In this document: positions 32,609-43,685 of the stretch, piece by piece
Layout: each line of letters starts with the position of its first letter
Position numbering within the stretch: position 1 is the stretch's first letter
Origin: Lactuca virosa
Lineage: Eukaryota; Streptophyta; Magnoliopsida; Asterales; Asteraceae
DNA: 64,000 bases
Reading direction: 5' to 3'
Assembly (NCBI GenBank): GCA_928212115.1
Contig: CAKMRJ010003334.1
Coordinates: 342,201,721-342,265,720, forward strand
Program-made: the position numbers and the translations under genes
Notes under the pieces: model-generated
The model's database searches: none
What the model was told of the DNA's origin: nothing
The model's input: the letters and a program-made list of their open reading frames with translations, nothing else

Positions 32609-34069
32609 CATATCTGGGATAAATATAGCCTGATCAACTATATTTATACGAGAGATGACCAACATGTGTTTAGGAATGGACGTGGTGACAACAAATCTAA
32701 AACTTACCAACCCTCAATACCAAGAAACTCTAAGAACCAAACATAAAGTTTAAAATACTATAGGAGTATTTTAGGATACTATAGAACCATACACCTGGAC
32801 GCTTTATGTGTCTCCCATATGCCTACCCTTGCACAGACCAAATGGCCGAATTTCACCACGAAGACCCCTACTACCCTGCCATCGCAGCCAACAATGGATC
32901 CGGGAGAGGATCCAGAAGAGAACCCTGAAGAGTACCAAGGGAAGGATTGCGAGGAGGGGAGTTTCCTGAGTAGGGTTTAGTCAAGGAGAAAGGTGTTGGG
33001 GAGATCGTTAAGGAACCTTACCCTATCAGGAGCAGGCATATAGCCCTTTCATCTCCCTTTTTGTAGGATGCATCCCCATAATGGGCAAACCAACTGCAAG
33101 CATAGGCTAGAGAAGACAGCCGATGATCCACATTCAGCATGCGCCTTTTACCCTATGCTCCAGACCCCAACACTCAAGCACTACCTATAAATGTACCAAG
33201 AATAGCTCGCCCGGATACTCAGGCTCAGGTTCACCACCACGAAGTGATGAAGATCAGAGGCAAAGCCCAGAGCGCGACGATACAAATTCGACACACCCAC
33301 AAGGAACAAGGGCACCATACGGACGCGATACCAAACCTACAAGCAGATCAGGGGAACAATACGGGTCGCCTACACTCCTTAGAGTAGGGAGATGGACACC
33401 ATGAGACAACAAATCCTTGCAGCTGAAGCTAGGGCAGTCTTAGCGAAAGTGGAGAGAGGAGGTGGCCACTCGCGAGAGGTGTGAGATGAAGAGGTACCTT
33501 GTGATTCATTTTGGTATATGATAGGCTAGTGTAGCCTAGTGGATTAATGACTACATTACTCACAATATGTGTTAGGCTTACTGCATCTCTCATCACGACT
33601 AATAAAACAAGCAAGGTACGCACTTCCATGGACGGAGCATATATAGGGCCAGGGGGCTGTGGCCCCCCCTAATGTTTTTTTTATATAGTCCATAAGTATT
33701 GAAAAGGCTACATATTATGCCCAAAACTATAAAATTTGACTTTGGCCCCCCCTGCTCTTCAATTTTTATACGTATTCTATTTTCGGCCCCCCAAATCATA
33801 ACTTCAAGCTCCGTCACTGCGCACTTCAAAACCAACGTAACCCGAATCAATTTAACGTTTTGACATCTATAATCTATTTTGGTAACATAAAATTTGCACA
33901 ATACCTACTACTACTCACTACCATAAGTACATTACGAAGATGTTGGTCGAAACATTCGGGAATCGTACAGCAAAACATGTAGTTGACATGCATATAAACA
34001 TAAATGTAGACGGGATACAACCAACAACGACCATAGTTACTTACAAATTCGTTTCTATACAACAGAATC
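32609..34069 (+). other. Element A leader, second part, with a decayed leader ORF
   Basis: From ATG 32842 a small frame reads MAEFHHEDPYYPAIAANNG and then breaks. Element C has the parallel MTGFHHDDPYYPVIATNG at 40112. Farther on, pieces such as MDTMRQQILAAEARAVLAKVERGGG (33391-33465) look helical. I infer a former extra ORF between primer-binding site and gag. A hAT MITE sits at 33627-33819. The family of this ORF is not recognised. Confidence 0.5.
33627..33819. mobile_element. 193-bp hAT-type MITE
   Basis: The 8-bp target duplication CGCACTTC lies at 33619-33626 and 33820-33827. Terminal inverted repeats are CATGGACGGAGC at the left and, reading inward from the right, CAGTGACGGAGC. The inside is rich in GGCCCCCC tracts and has no ORF. 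Confidence 0.85.
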
Positions 34070-34740
34070 ATGTCGCCACGCGGATGTAGCCAGCGTACTG
34101 GCGCAACGCCAGTCCTACGCATAGACCCTGCTACATTCCAAGCCGCCGTAACAGCCGATGTGACCGCCGTTATGACACAACTTAGCGCTAAAAACACAAA
34201 CAGAAACGGTAACGGTGTCGACGATTCCAATTATGGTGACAAACAAGGACGTCAACAAGTGTGTTCTTGCAAGGCACCCCAAATTACAAACCTAAGAACT
34301 CCCACAACAATGGGGGAGTACTACCCAAGAAAAGAAAGTTCTGGAATAAGAAAAAGGGTCGTCCGACTCAAGGACCTGCCAAAAGACAACGAACTGTGGC
34401 AACCCATACCACCACTGCTGTACCTACTGCCTCAGTACCGACGAAACCATACGTTGGGAACCTGCCTAAGTGCAGCAGGTGTAACTTCCATCACTTTGGG
34501 ATCTGCTGAGAGAGGCACTGCAAGAATTGCAACAAAAAGGGCATACCACTCGCTTCTGTAGGGTGCCAACTCAACAGACCACCCAATCCACTAATGTTGA
34601 ACGGGGTCAGGCTTGTTACAAATGTTGAGAAATGGGGCATTTCAAGAGGGAGTTCCCAAAGACTAAAAGTAAAAAGGTCAGCGGCGTCGGAGGATTTACC
34701 ACCACGGGACATGAGGAAGCTACAGGGAACCCCGCTGTGA
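34070..34740 (+). pseudogene. gag: Element A gag with capsid core deleted
   Basis: ATG 34070 begins MSPRGCSQRTGATPVLRID and keeps the N-terminal part (FQAAVTADVTAVMTQLSAKN). After a frame change the sequence jumps from HNNGGVL directly to PKKRKFWNKKKG, the basic linker before the zinc knuckles. Compared with element H's gag, roughly 170 codons of capsid are missing. The knuckles follow: CSRCNFHHFGIC..CKNC, and a degenerate CYKC-EMGHFKREF with a stop. Element C has the same junction. Confidence 0.75.
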
Positions 34741-35700
34741 TTACCAATACGTTTCTCCTCAAATAACTCATATGCATAAATACTTTACAATAGGGGTGCG
34801 GAGAGGAGACTCGCGAGTCACAAGGTATAAATACATACTGAAACAAAAACCCCAAACATTCACGAAAATATTTCCAGTGGAGATAGCTAGGGGAAGAACT
34901 GAAACCACCCACAACACATACCTAGGAGGCACACTAAATCTAAGCAAACATTCCTTCTAAACCGACCTAATATCGATGACTATAGGAAACTTCGACGAAA
35001 CCATTTACATATTTTGGTTAACTCCTCATCAGACAAATACCATATGTTACAAAAAGGTCGTTCGACTTAACTTACCTAATAACAAAACCCTTGTTATCTA
35101 TGATGACAAATCCGACACAAACCTTCGAATCGTACCTTGCATCAAGGATCAGAAGTACCTAGGCAAGAGGTACCATGCTCTTACTCAGGCCACGATAAGA
35201 ATATGAATCAGAAAATGAAGGATGTCCAGGAATATTCCAGGAACCTGTAACTTTCCCGATGTATTTCTAGAACGTATTTCGAGAATACCACCCGTATGCC
35301 AAGTTGAGTTCAGAATCGACTTGCTTCCTGGAGCCACCCCCGTAGTCAAATACCCATACCGCTTAACACCGGCTGAAATGCGGGAACTGTCCCATCTGCT
35401 GAACGAGCTGCTGAATAAAGGAGTTATCAGACCAAGCTTCTCACCTTGGGAAGCACCATTCTTGTTCGTGAAGAAGAAAGGCGGATCATTACGCATGTGC
35501 GTTGATTGTCAAGAGCATAATGAACTAACCATCAAGGACCGATACCCCCTATTCCGAATCGACGACCCGCTCAACCAACTTCAAGGAATGAGCTATTTCA
35601 CAGAAAGTTGGTCTAAGGTCGGGACACCATCAGCGCAGAGTTCCGGAGAAAGAGGTTCTTAAGACAACTCAAGACTCATGAGGTCAATTAAACCACACAC
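34741..35700 (+). pseudogene. Element A protease remnant and start of reverse transcriptase
   Basis: Protease debris (34900-35205) shows KKVVRLNLPNNKTLVIYDD, parallel to C. The open part 35222-35662 holds FPDVFLERISRIPP, QVEFRIDLLPGATPVV and FLFVKKKGGSLRMCVDCQEHNELTIKD, then NQLQGMSYF. It continues only to the LRSGYHQ-equivalent. Sequence then jumps to the late RNase H block (QLKTHEVNYTTHDLEL-like, near 35665-35720). The polymerase core with its YxDD motif is deleted. Confidence 0.75.
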
Positions 35701-36660
35701 GACCTCGAATTATGAACAGTGGTGTTTGCCCTGAAGATCTGGAGACACTGCCTTTACGACACAAAGTGTACCATTTTCACAAACCATAAGATCCTTCAAC
35801 ACCCTCTCAAATCAAAAGGAGCTCAACATGAGACAACGACAATGGGTTGAACTGCTAAATGACTACGAATGCGAAATTCGTTATCATCCGGGAAAGGCCA
35901 ACGTAGTAGCAGACGCCCTAAGTCGGAAAGAATACTCAGGCCTCCGAGTAAAATCGTTGACCATGACCATCCATTCACAACTGTCAAATCAAGGAGGCGC
36001 AGTTAGAAGCCTTGAAACCCGAGAATGTCGTAGGAGAGGCCCTACATGGAATGGATAAAAACCTTGAGGTTAAGGATGACGGGGCTTATTATCTCATGAA
36101 TCGAATCTGGACACCGAGATTCAGCGGGTATAGAGACATTGTCATGAACGAGGCTCACAAGACAAAATACTCCATTCATCCCGGTTCAGACAAGATGTAT
36201 CTGGACCTCAAGAAACTTTATTGGTGACCAAACATGAAATCAGAGATCACTACCTATGTGGGCAAGTTCCAGGCTTGAGCCAAGGTATATCGGGCCATTC
36301 GAGATCCTTGCTAGAATCGGCCAAGTGGGTTACAAACCTCGACTACCATAGGAACTCAATAACGTACATCCCACCTTCCACGTATCCAACCTAAAGAAGT
36401 GTCTGTCCAATGAAACTCTGGTAGTCCCACTCAATGAAATCGAGGTAAACGAGAGTCTACACCTCATAGAGGAACCTGTGGAAATCATCGACAGCGAGAT
36501 CAAGTAAACGAAACAAATCCGACTATCAATAGTGAAGGTCCGCTGGAACGCCAAGCGAGGACCCAAATTCACCTGGGAACGAGAAGATCAAATGAAACAG
36601 AAATACCCACAACTATTCCTCTAGTTTCAAGAACCCGACCAAGATGCAAATTTCGGGAAG
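35701..36660 (+). pseudogene. Element A RNase H tail, integrase ends and chromodomain
   Basis: The tail of RNase H is readable at 35828-35940 (MRQRQWVELLNDYECEI, KANVVADALSRKE). The integrase zinc region follows at 36012-36230 (NEAHKTKYSIHPGSDKMY). Near 36278 the sequence jumps from the zinc domain (YVGKFQA) to the post-core YxGPFEILARIG-like block, so the catalytic core is missing. Chromodomain debris ends near 36600 (VKVRWNAKRGPKFTWEREDQM in a broken frame). A is therefore deleted in gag, polymerase and integrase cores. Confidence 0.7.
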
Positions 36661-36684
36661 AAATTCCCTTTAACGAGGGGATGA

Positions 36685-36815
36685 TGTGACAACTGGCAAA
36701 TTTTGTGTCAAGCAATGTTTGAAATGTATCTATGTATAAGTACAACCACAACGTAACCTTTTTGCAACAAAACTTTGAAAGCCAAAAGGGCATTGGTTGT
36801 ATAAGTATATATATA

Positions 36816-36867
<52 letters not shown>

Positions 36868-39249
36868 AAAATCATAATCGTAACAAACACTTGAAAGTCA
36901 ACAAGAAAGACCAAGAATTTTAAAGATTTCCATTTACATTTAAAGTATTTAAGGCCTAGAACCCCACCAACCTAGTGATTTCGGTTTGCTTAGGACCGAA
37001 ATCACCCTTTAGTGGGTAACACAAAATCAAAATCCCATGTTAAAGACCACTAGGACCGAAAACCCCTTTTATAGGTGATACCAAAACCGAAAACACCATG
37101 AGAGAATGGTGTAGGACCAAAGTTACAAGCCTAGAACACACCTAGGCCGAAATCACCCTTAATCCAACCATGTCTAGGCCGAAATCAATTAGGATTTGGT
37201 GTTCTCCATGGTGATTTCGGTGGGAATAAAGAGAAAAAGGAGGTTTGACTTTGTGATACGATATTTCATCTTTTACAACACTAATTTTCACCCAGCAGGT
37301 ATCTATGCTATTACCCAACAATATCCAAGTAAACATCACCTTATCTTCTCCTTTTTATACACGACAGAAAGCACCCACAAACCCACTCCCTATCTCATAC
37401 TTCAACTTCTTTCATTTCCCTTCATCCCTTCTCTCAAAGAACCAAGTCCAAGCTTCCAAGGATTAAACTCCAAGCATATTCTTAGTATTTTGGTAAGCTT
37501 TTCTTGCTAATCTAATGTTTCTATACCCTATCATGGTAGTTCCATACTATTTACACACATTATTATGTGTTCAAACTCTTAGGATAATATCATCTTCAAA
37601 GGGTTCATCAACCACATTCAAGTGTTTGGGCTTGGAAATCTTCACACCATCTCTTCAAACAACCCACAAATCCACTCGTGAGTTCATAACCCCCCCGTAT
37701 TTTCGAGATTTTCCATGTTTTACGCGGGGGGGGAGGGGAATACAAGTCAAAATTTGTTTATCATACAAATACTTGCATGTTTCGTCTTGATGTTAAATTA
37801 TAAGCCATTATTTTCATAAGATATGGTTATCACTAGCTTTTATACAATTATTTGTGATAAATTAGTTTTGAAATGCAAAACCAACAAAAACAAAACATGA
37901 TCTATGTTATAAAAATCATGAGTAAAATGATGATTTGAAAAACTACAAGGTTTTTGGAGGCTTTTTACCAATATTACTTTTCTAACAAAAAGGAGTACAT
38001 TCTAATTATTTCACTATTTTGTGGGTTACAACCCAAAAATATGATGTTTGACCTTACATTTTGAAACTAGACAAGATGATTACTATGTATTTATATAAAT
38101 GATTATATAAATGTTCCTGTCAAACAAACATGATAAACTATAATTGGTATAGTTTGGGAATCACAAAACTACTCTATCATTTCAGAAGAAACATGTAATT
38201 ATTTAAATGTATAATTATTTCATTTACAAGAAAACGAATTTTCAGTACAATAGACGTAGAGCGGTTGATACTGGTTGTGAGACATTTGGCTTCAGCGTAC
38301 CTACCAGAGTACACAACTAAGACCTGCATTATAACTAGAGTCTCTTGTAGGGAGAGCGTGACACTTGTGTATAGATCTATATGGGATTGACAACCCCACA
38401 CCTCAGCTGTTAGCTACAGTTAGACCGACAAGTCTAGGGTGACAAATGTCGTAACAGTTGTGACGTCCGAAGCACGCCGTTCAGGCAACTAGTCGCATTT
38501 GTATGGTTTTAATAACTCACATAGGGTATCAACAAACATTTGGTTTACGGGTTGGCGTACACTCAAATAGTTTCACAAAATGATAAATCTTACTAATTCT
38601 ATTTTCCAATACCACATTACTTACATTTTAGTCTCGGGTTAGGACTTACAACGAGGTTAACATACATTCAAGTAGTTTTATATAAAGATAAAACACACTA
38701 GTACTATTTTCCAGTACTGCATTACTCACATTTTAGTCGTGGATTAAGACTTACAACGAGGTTAACATACATTCAAGTAGTTTTATATAAAGATAAAACT
38801 TACTAGTACTATTTTCCAGTACCGTATTACTTACATTTTTAGTCTTTGGATTAAGACTTACAGTTCATTTTAAAGAAAATATTGGATTTTTCTGGAAGTA
38901 TACACTATCATTTTACATGAAATAGTTACAAAATCCTTCTCATACAAAACGCTTATGAACTCACCAACTTAATTGTTGACATTTTTTAAAATTACTCGTA
39001 TTCTCAGGAAATCAGTAAACAGGTAACCACAAGAATTTTTGGTGGATGGGACGTCGTTGCATCACGTTATTTACTTTTGTCATATGCATTTGATATCATG
39101 TCAACAATGTATTTGAGTACAATGTAAACTTATTAAATATTCAATACAATGGTTATAATGCTTGATCTCTATTATTCAATTGTTATGATACTGTACATGA
39201 AGTCATCTGCCTCCAGACGTTTCTGTCGTTCTGGTTTGGGGGTATGACA
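36685..39249 (+). repeat. Element A 3' LTR, 2.57 kb
   Basis: TGTGACAACTGGC follows GAGGGGATGA, a polypurine tract. The LTR ends GGTTTGGGGGTATGACA. It matches the 5' LTR with scattered substitutions; the TA tract (36807-36865) and the G run differ in length. Confidence 0.9.
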
Positions 39250-39637
39250 ACAACACACTTTACAAGAAAATTTTGGATTTTCTGGAACTAAATACTATCA
39301 TTTTACAAGAAAAGGTTTCCAAATTTTCATACAAACTCTTATGAACTCACCAACTTAATTGTTGACGCTTTTTCAAACCACTTGTATTCTCAGGAAACCA
39401 CTAAGACAGGTAACAACAAGCTTTTGAAGATGAGACGCTAAGACGTCATTCAAATCTTATATCATCATATTGTAATTGTTTTTGAATCATGTAACTCGTG
39501 CAACAATGTATCTATTTTCAAATTATAATTATGATGGTTATGTTTGCTTTGATCACTCTTATTCAATTGTATGATACTGTACATGAAGTCATCCACCCCA
39601 GACGTTTGCGCCGTTTTTCTCCGTTTGGGGTGTGACA
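39250..39637 (+). repeat. Element C 5' LTR, 3' part only
   Basis: This stretch matches the last ~385 bp of C's 3' LTR (about 44936-45322) and ends TTTGGGGTGTGACA before a primer-binding site. The upstream ~1.75 kb of this LTR is absent. Element A's 3' LTR abuts it directly. Confidence 0.85.
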
Positions 39638-40545
39638 GATTGGTATCAGAGCATTGTTTATAGTGAACTAAGTATATCAAACCATATAAGATATACAACT
39701 ATAAATACAATGGGACTAAAACACTCTGACCGAGAAGTATACCTGTAAAATATAATAGTATTTTTATAAAATGTATGTGTACATGCATACATACTAGGAA
39801 CAATGTCATAATAAGAACCATATAAAAAGTATTTAGATGAGTTAAATACTACGATTAAGCCTAGACAATTATGTAATCATATATGGGATAAATATAGCCT
39901 GATCAACTTTATTTATACGAGATATGACTAACACGTGTTTGGGAATGGTTGTGGTAGGCAACGAATCTAAAATTTACCAACCTTATATACCAAGAAACTC
40001 TAGAATCAAACATCAAGTATAAAATACTGTAGGAGTATTTATAGAATATTATAGAATCATACCCTTAAGCCTTTCATATATTTCTTATAACCCTATTCTC
40101 GCACAGACGACATGACTGGATTTCACCACGACGACCCCTACTACCCTGTCATCGCAACCAACGGATAGAATGAGGAGGATCCAGAAGAGGATTATGAAGG
40201 GTACCAAGAAATGAATTATGAGGAAGAGAAAGGCACTGGGAAGATCGTAAATAAACCTTACCCCATCAGGAGCGGGCATGAGACCCTTTCATCTCACTCC
40301 TTCCAGGATATGCCCTCCCCAAAGACCGATATAACCTGAATCAACTTTTAATGTTTTGACATCTATGTTCTAGTATGGTAACTTAACATTTGTGCAATAC
40401 CTACCACTACCTAACACCATAAGTACATTACGATGATGTTAGTCGAAACATTGGGAATCGTGCAACAAAACATGTAAATTTATGTGTACAACTAGCAACG
40501 ACCATAGTCACTTACGAACTCGTTTCATACCATACAACAAGAATC
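39638..40545 (+). other. Element C primer-binding site and leader
   Basis: TTGGTATCAGAGC is at 39640-39652. The leader carries the small ORF start MTGFHHDDPYYPVIATNG at 40112, stopped by a TAG and followed by an acidic stretch (EEDPEEDYEGYQEMNYEEE in the same frame). Confidence 0.65.
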
Positions 40546-41184
40546 ATGCCATCAAGCAGAAGTAACCGGCATACCGGCGCAACACCCGTTCTACAAATGG
40601 ACCTTGCCAAATTCCAAGCCGATGTAGCAGCCGTCGTGACAGCCGTCATGACACAACTTAGCGCTAACAACATGAATGGAAACTAGAATGATAACCACAG
40701 TCCCAATCAAGGTGACAACAAAGGACATCAGTGAGTGTGCTCCTGCAAGGACTCCCCAAATTACGAACTTAAGAACATCCACGACAATGGAGGAGTACTA
40801 TCCAAGAAACGAAAGTTCTGGAACAAGAAAAAGGATTGTCCGACTCAAGGAACTACCAAAAGACAACAAACTGTGGCAGCCCATACCACCACTGTCCTTA
40901 TTGCCTCAGTGCCGACAAGACCATATGTTGGAATCATGCCAAAATGCAACAAGTGCAACTTTCATCATTATGGGTTCTGCCGATAATTGCATTGCAACAA
41001 ATGCAACAAGAAGGGGCATACCACTTGTTCCTATAGAATGCCAGCTCAACAGACCACCCAGGTCACCAGTGCTGGGATGAGTCTGGCTTACTACAGATGC
41101 GGGGAGGCAGGGCATTTCAAAAGGGAGTGCCCAAATACTAGAAACAAAAATGTTAGGGACGTCGGAAAAAATTCAACAACATGA
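40546..41184 (+). pseudogene. gag: Element C gag with the same capsid deletion as A
   Basis: ATG 40546 begins MPSSRSNRHTGATPVLQMD and reaches a TAG near 40684. After a frame change the sequence goes from HDNGGVL to SKKRKFWNKKK, the same junction as in A. Zinc knuckles follow: CNKCNFHHYGFC, then HCNKCNKKGHTTC and a good CX2CX4HX4C knuckle YRCGEAGHFKREC. A TAA lies between the first two arrays. Confidence 0.75.
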
Positions 41185-41830
41185 CATGAGGAAGCAACAA
41201 GGGACCCCGTTGGGATTACCGGTACGTTCCTCCTCAATAATTCATATGCATGCATACTTTTCGATAGTAGTCCAGAGAAAAGTTTCATGAGCCACAAGTT
41301 TAAACACTTACTTAACCAAAATCCCCAATCACTAAATAACACATTCACCGTAGAAATGGCAAATGGAAAGGAAGAGAGCACTAACGATATATACATAGGA
41401 TGTACCCTCACTCTAAACAACTATTCTTTTCAAATCGACCTAATGTCGGTCACAATAAAAAGTTTTGATGTCATCATTGGCATGGATTGGTTAAGTCCTC
41501 ACCATGCCGATATCTTGTGTTACGAAAAAGTCTTTTGCCTTAATCCGCCAAGTAGCAAAACCCTCGTCATTTATGGCGACAAACCCGGTACAAACCTACA
41601 AATCATCTCTTGTGTCAAGACTCAAAAGTATCTACGCAAAGAAGTGCCACGCCTTCCTAGACCACGCTGTGGATGAGAAACGAGAAGCAAAAGACATCAA
41701 GGATGTTCCAGAAGTCTGTAACCTTCCCGATGTATTCCCATAAGACCTTCCGGGAATACCACCTGTACGACAAGTCGAGATTAAATTCGACTTAAACACA
41801 GTAGCTATGGGAAAAAAGTTGTAGATACTC
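41185..41830 (+). pseudogene. Element C protease
   Basis: The start is recognisable as GTFLLNNSYACILFDSSPEKSFMS. The active site is DSS where DSG is usual. The open part 41287-41676 has VEMANGKEE, IDLMSVTIKSFDVIIGMDWLSPHHADI and NPPSSKTLVIYGDK. After a frame change near 41670 it ends FPDVFP, with a TAA, and DLPGIPPVRQVE. Then, instead of reverse transcriptase, about 70 bp of unassigned sequence leads into hairpin unit 8. Confidence 0.75.
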
Positions 41831-41899
41831 TCTCACCCAAATTAATCACTTCACTCACGCAGAAACTAAGGAACCATACTGGTAATCTACGATTACTAA

Positions 41900-42052
41900 G
41901 TGTATACGTTAGAGTTATATATAGTTAAGATTCTACAGACTTAGGATTTGTGATTCCGCTTTAACTCATGTTCCTTGTTTGCTTGTGGGCTTAGGGTAGA
42001 ATCGCTTATTCGACTGTCTTTTAAATTGTGATTTTATACGACTTTTATACAC
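41900..42052 (+). repeat. Hairpin unit 8 at the protease/integrase join of element C
   Basis: GTGTATA (41900-41906) pairs with TATACAC (42046-42052). The core lies on the minus strand at 41969-41988 (TGTTCCTTGTTTGCTTGTGG on plus, one change). Flanking sequence CTAAGGA..ATAC..ACTAAGTGTATAC is shared with unit 1 of element H, so both mark the same deletion point. Confidence 0.75.
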
Positions 42053-42069
42053 GAAACGATTATGGAAGG

Positions 42070-42693
42070 ACTAGGGTGGACACGCTACCAGTTGGGAGAT
42101 CGTAGACAAATTAACCAGACCCACACACTTCCTACCGACCAAAGCCACAGAGAAAATAGAAATTTTGACAGGAACGTATCACAAGGAGATTGTGAGACTG
42201 CACAACGTGCTACTATCTACCATCTTGGATAAGAGACAATCGATTCGCCTCACATTTTCGACAGTCGTTACAAAAGCTCTTGGGAACCAAACTCGACATG
42301 AGTACATCACATCACCATCAAACTGACGGGAAAAGTGAGAGAACCATTCATATGATGGAAGACATGTTGAGAGCTTATGTGATAGACTTTGTTAAAGCTT
42401 GGGATACCCATTTACCACTCATAAAATTCTCATACAATAACAACTATCACACTAGCATCAAAGTTGCGCCATTCGAAGCCCTCCATGGACGCAAGTACAG
42501 ATTACCACTGTGTTGGGCTGAAGCGGGTAACATACATCTAGCAAAGAGACAAGTTCCTGAAAGCACTCTCACTAGCCCTGAGATCATAAGGGAGACAACA
42601 GAGAAAATCGTCCAAATTCGGGAACGATTGAAAGCATCTAGGGATCGACAAAAGAGCTATGCGGATAAACGACGAAAACCCTTAGAGTTCTAG
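42070..42693 (+). pseudogene. Element C integrase, core C-terminal half
   Basis: The early part (42100-42280) is frame-broken (TRPTHFLPT-like, KEIVRLHNV). The open part 42280-42693 has the catalytic Glu region HHHQTDGKSERTIHMMEDML and the conserved FSYNNNYHTSIKVAPFEALHGRKYR and RQKSYADKRRKP. The second catalytic Asp region is distorted. Confidence 0.75.
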
Positions 42694-43130
42694 GTTGGTG
42701 ACCACGTTCTGTTAAAAGCCTCACACTGGAAAGGGAATGATACATTTTGGAAAATGTGGAAAACTAGGTCCAAGTTACATCGGGCCATTCGAGATTCTTG
42801 CTAGAATCGGCCCGGTGGCGTACAAACTTCAACTACCGCAGGAACTCAGCAACATACACCCCACTTTCCACGTGTCCAATCTGAAGAAGCATCTGTCCGA
42901 TGAGACTCTTATAATTCCACTAGATGAAATCGAGATAAAAGAGAGCCTACACTTCGTAGAGGAACCTGTGGAAATCAAGGACAGGGGGATCAAAAGAACG
43001 AAACAAAGTCGTATACCAATAGTGAAGGTCTGTTGGAACGCCAAGCGAGGACCTGAATTCACTTAGGAATGAGAAGACCAGATGAAACAAAAGTACCCGC
43101 ATCTCTTCCCTAGCTCATGAGTACCCACTG
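42694..43130 (+). pseudogene. Element C integrase C-terminal part and chromodomain
   Basis: The open part 42737-43066 carries GKLGPSYIGPFEILARIG, HPTFHVSNLKKHLS and the chromodomain segment IPIVKVCWNAKRGPEFT. A TAG then replaces the Trp, and a second stop follows before EDQMKQKYPHLF. The motif set places C with B, D and A among chromodomain gypsy elements. Confidence 0.8.
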
Positions 43131-43173
43131 TAGAACTAATTTCAGGATGAAATTCCCTCTAACGGGAGGATAA

Positions 43174-43598
43174 TGTGACAACCGGTTATTTCGGGTCAAC
43201 AAAGGTCAATTAAGTCAACAAAAGTCAATTAAGTAAAAAAAAAGTCATTAGATAAGTCATAAAGCATGAATTTTTATGCCTTGCCTTGGAGTTTTCAGTT
43301 TTGGGAATCAAAGACCATGTGATTTCGGTTGTGATGGACCGAAATCTCATGCCATGGCCGAATTCATGCTAAGAACGAAATCATTTAGAACCGAAATCAA
43401 CTAGGCCGAAATCTCAATTTGGACCGAGAATATGCGAGACCGAAGTCACAAACTTGGACCGAAATCACATGTGATTTCGGTGGCTTAAAGGGGGTTCTCG
43501 GTGGTGCTTAGGCCGAATTCACAAATCTTATCCGGTGGTACTTTTCCCAATGTGATATAATCCACAACCCAATGCAAACATCACATCATTATCACCTG

Positions 43599-43685
<87 letters not shown>

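Noticed and set aside
34500..34520. Stops at the same knuckle spacer in H, A and C as a programmed readthrough site
   Set aside because: The three stops fall in different codons and differ in type (TAG, TGA, TAA), which fits independent decay.
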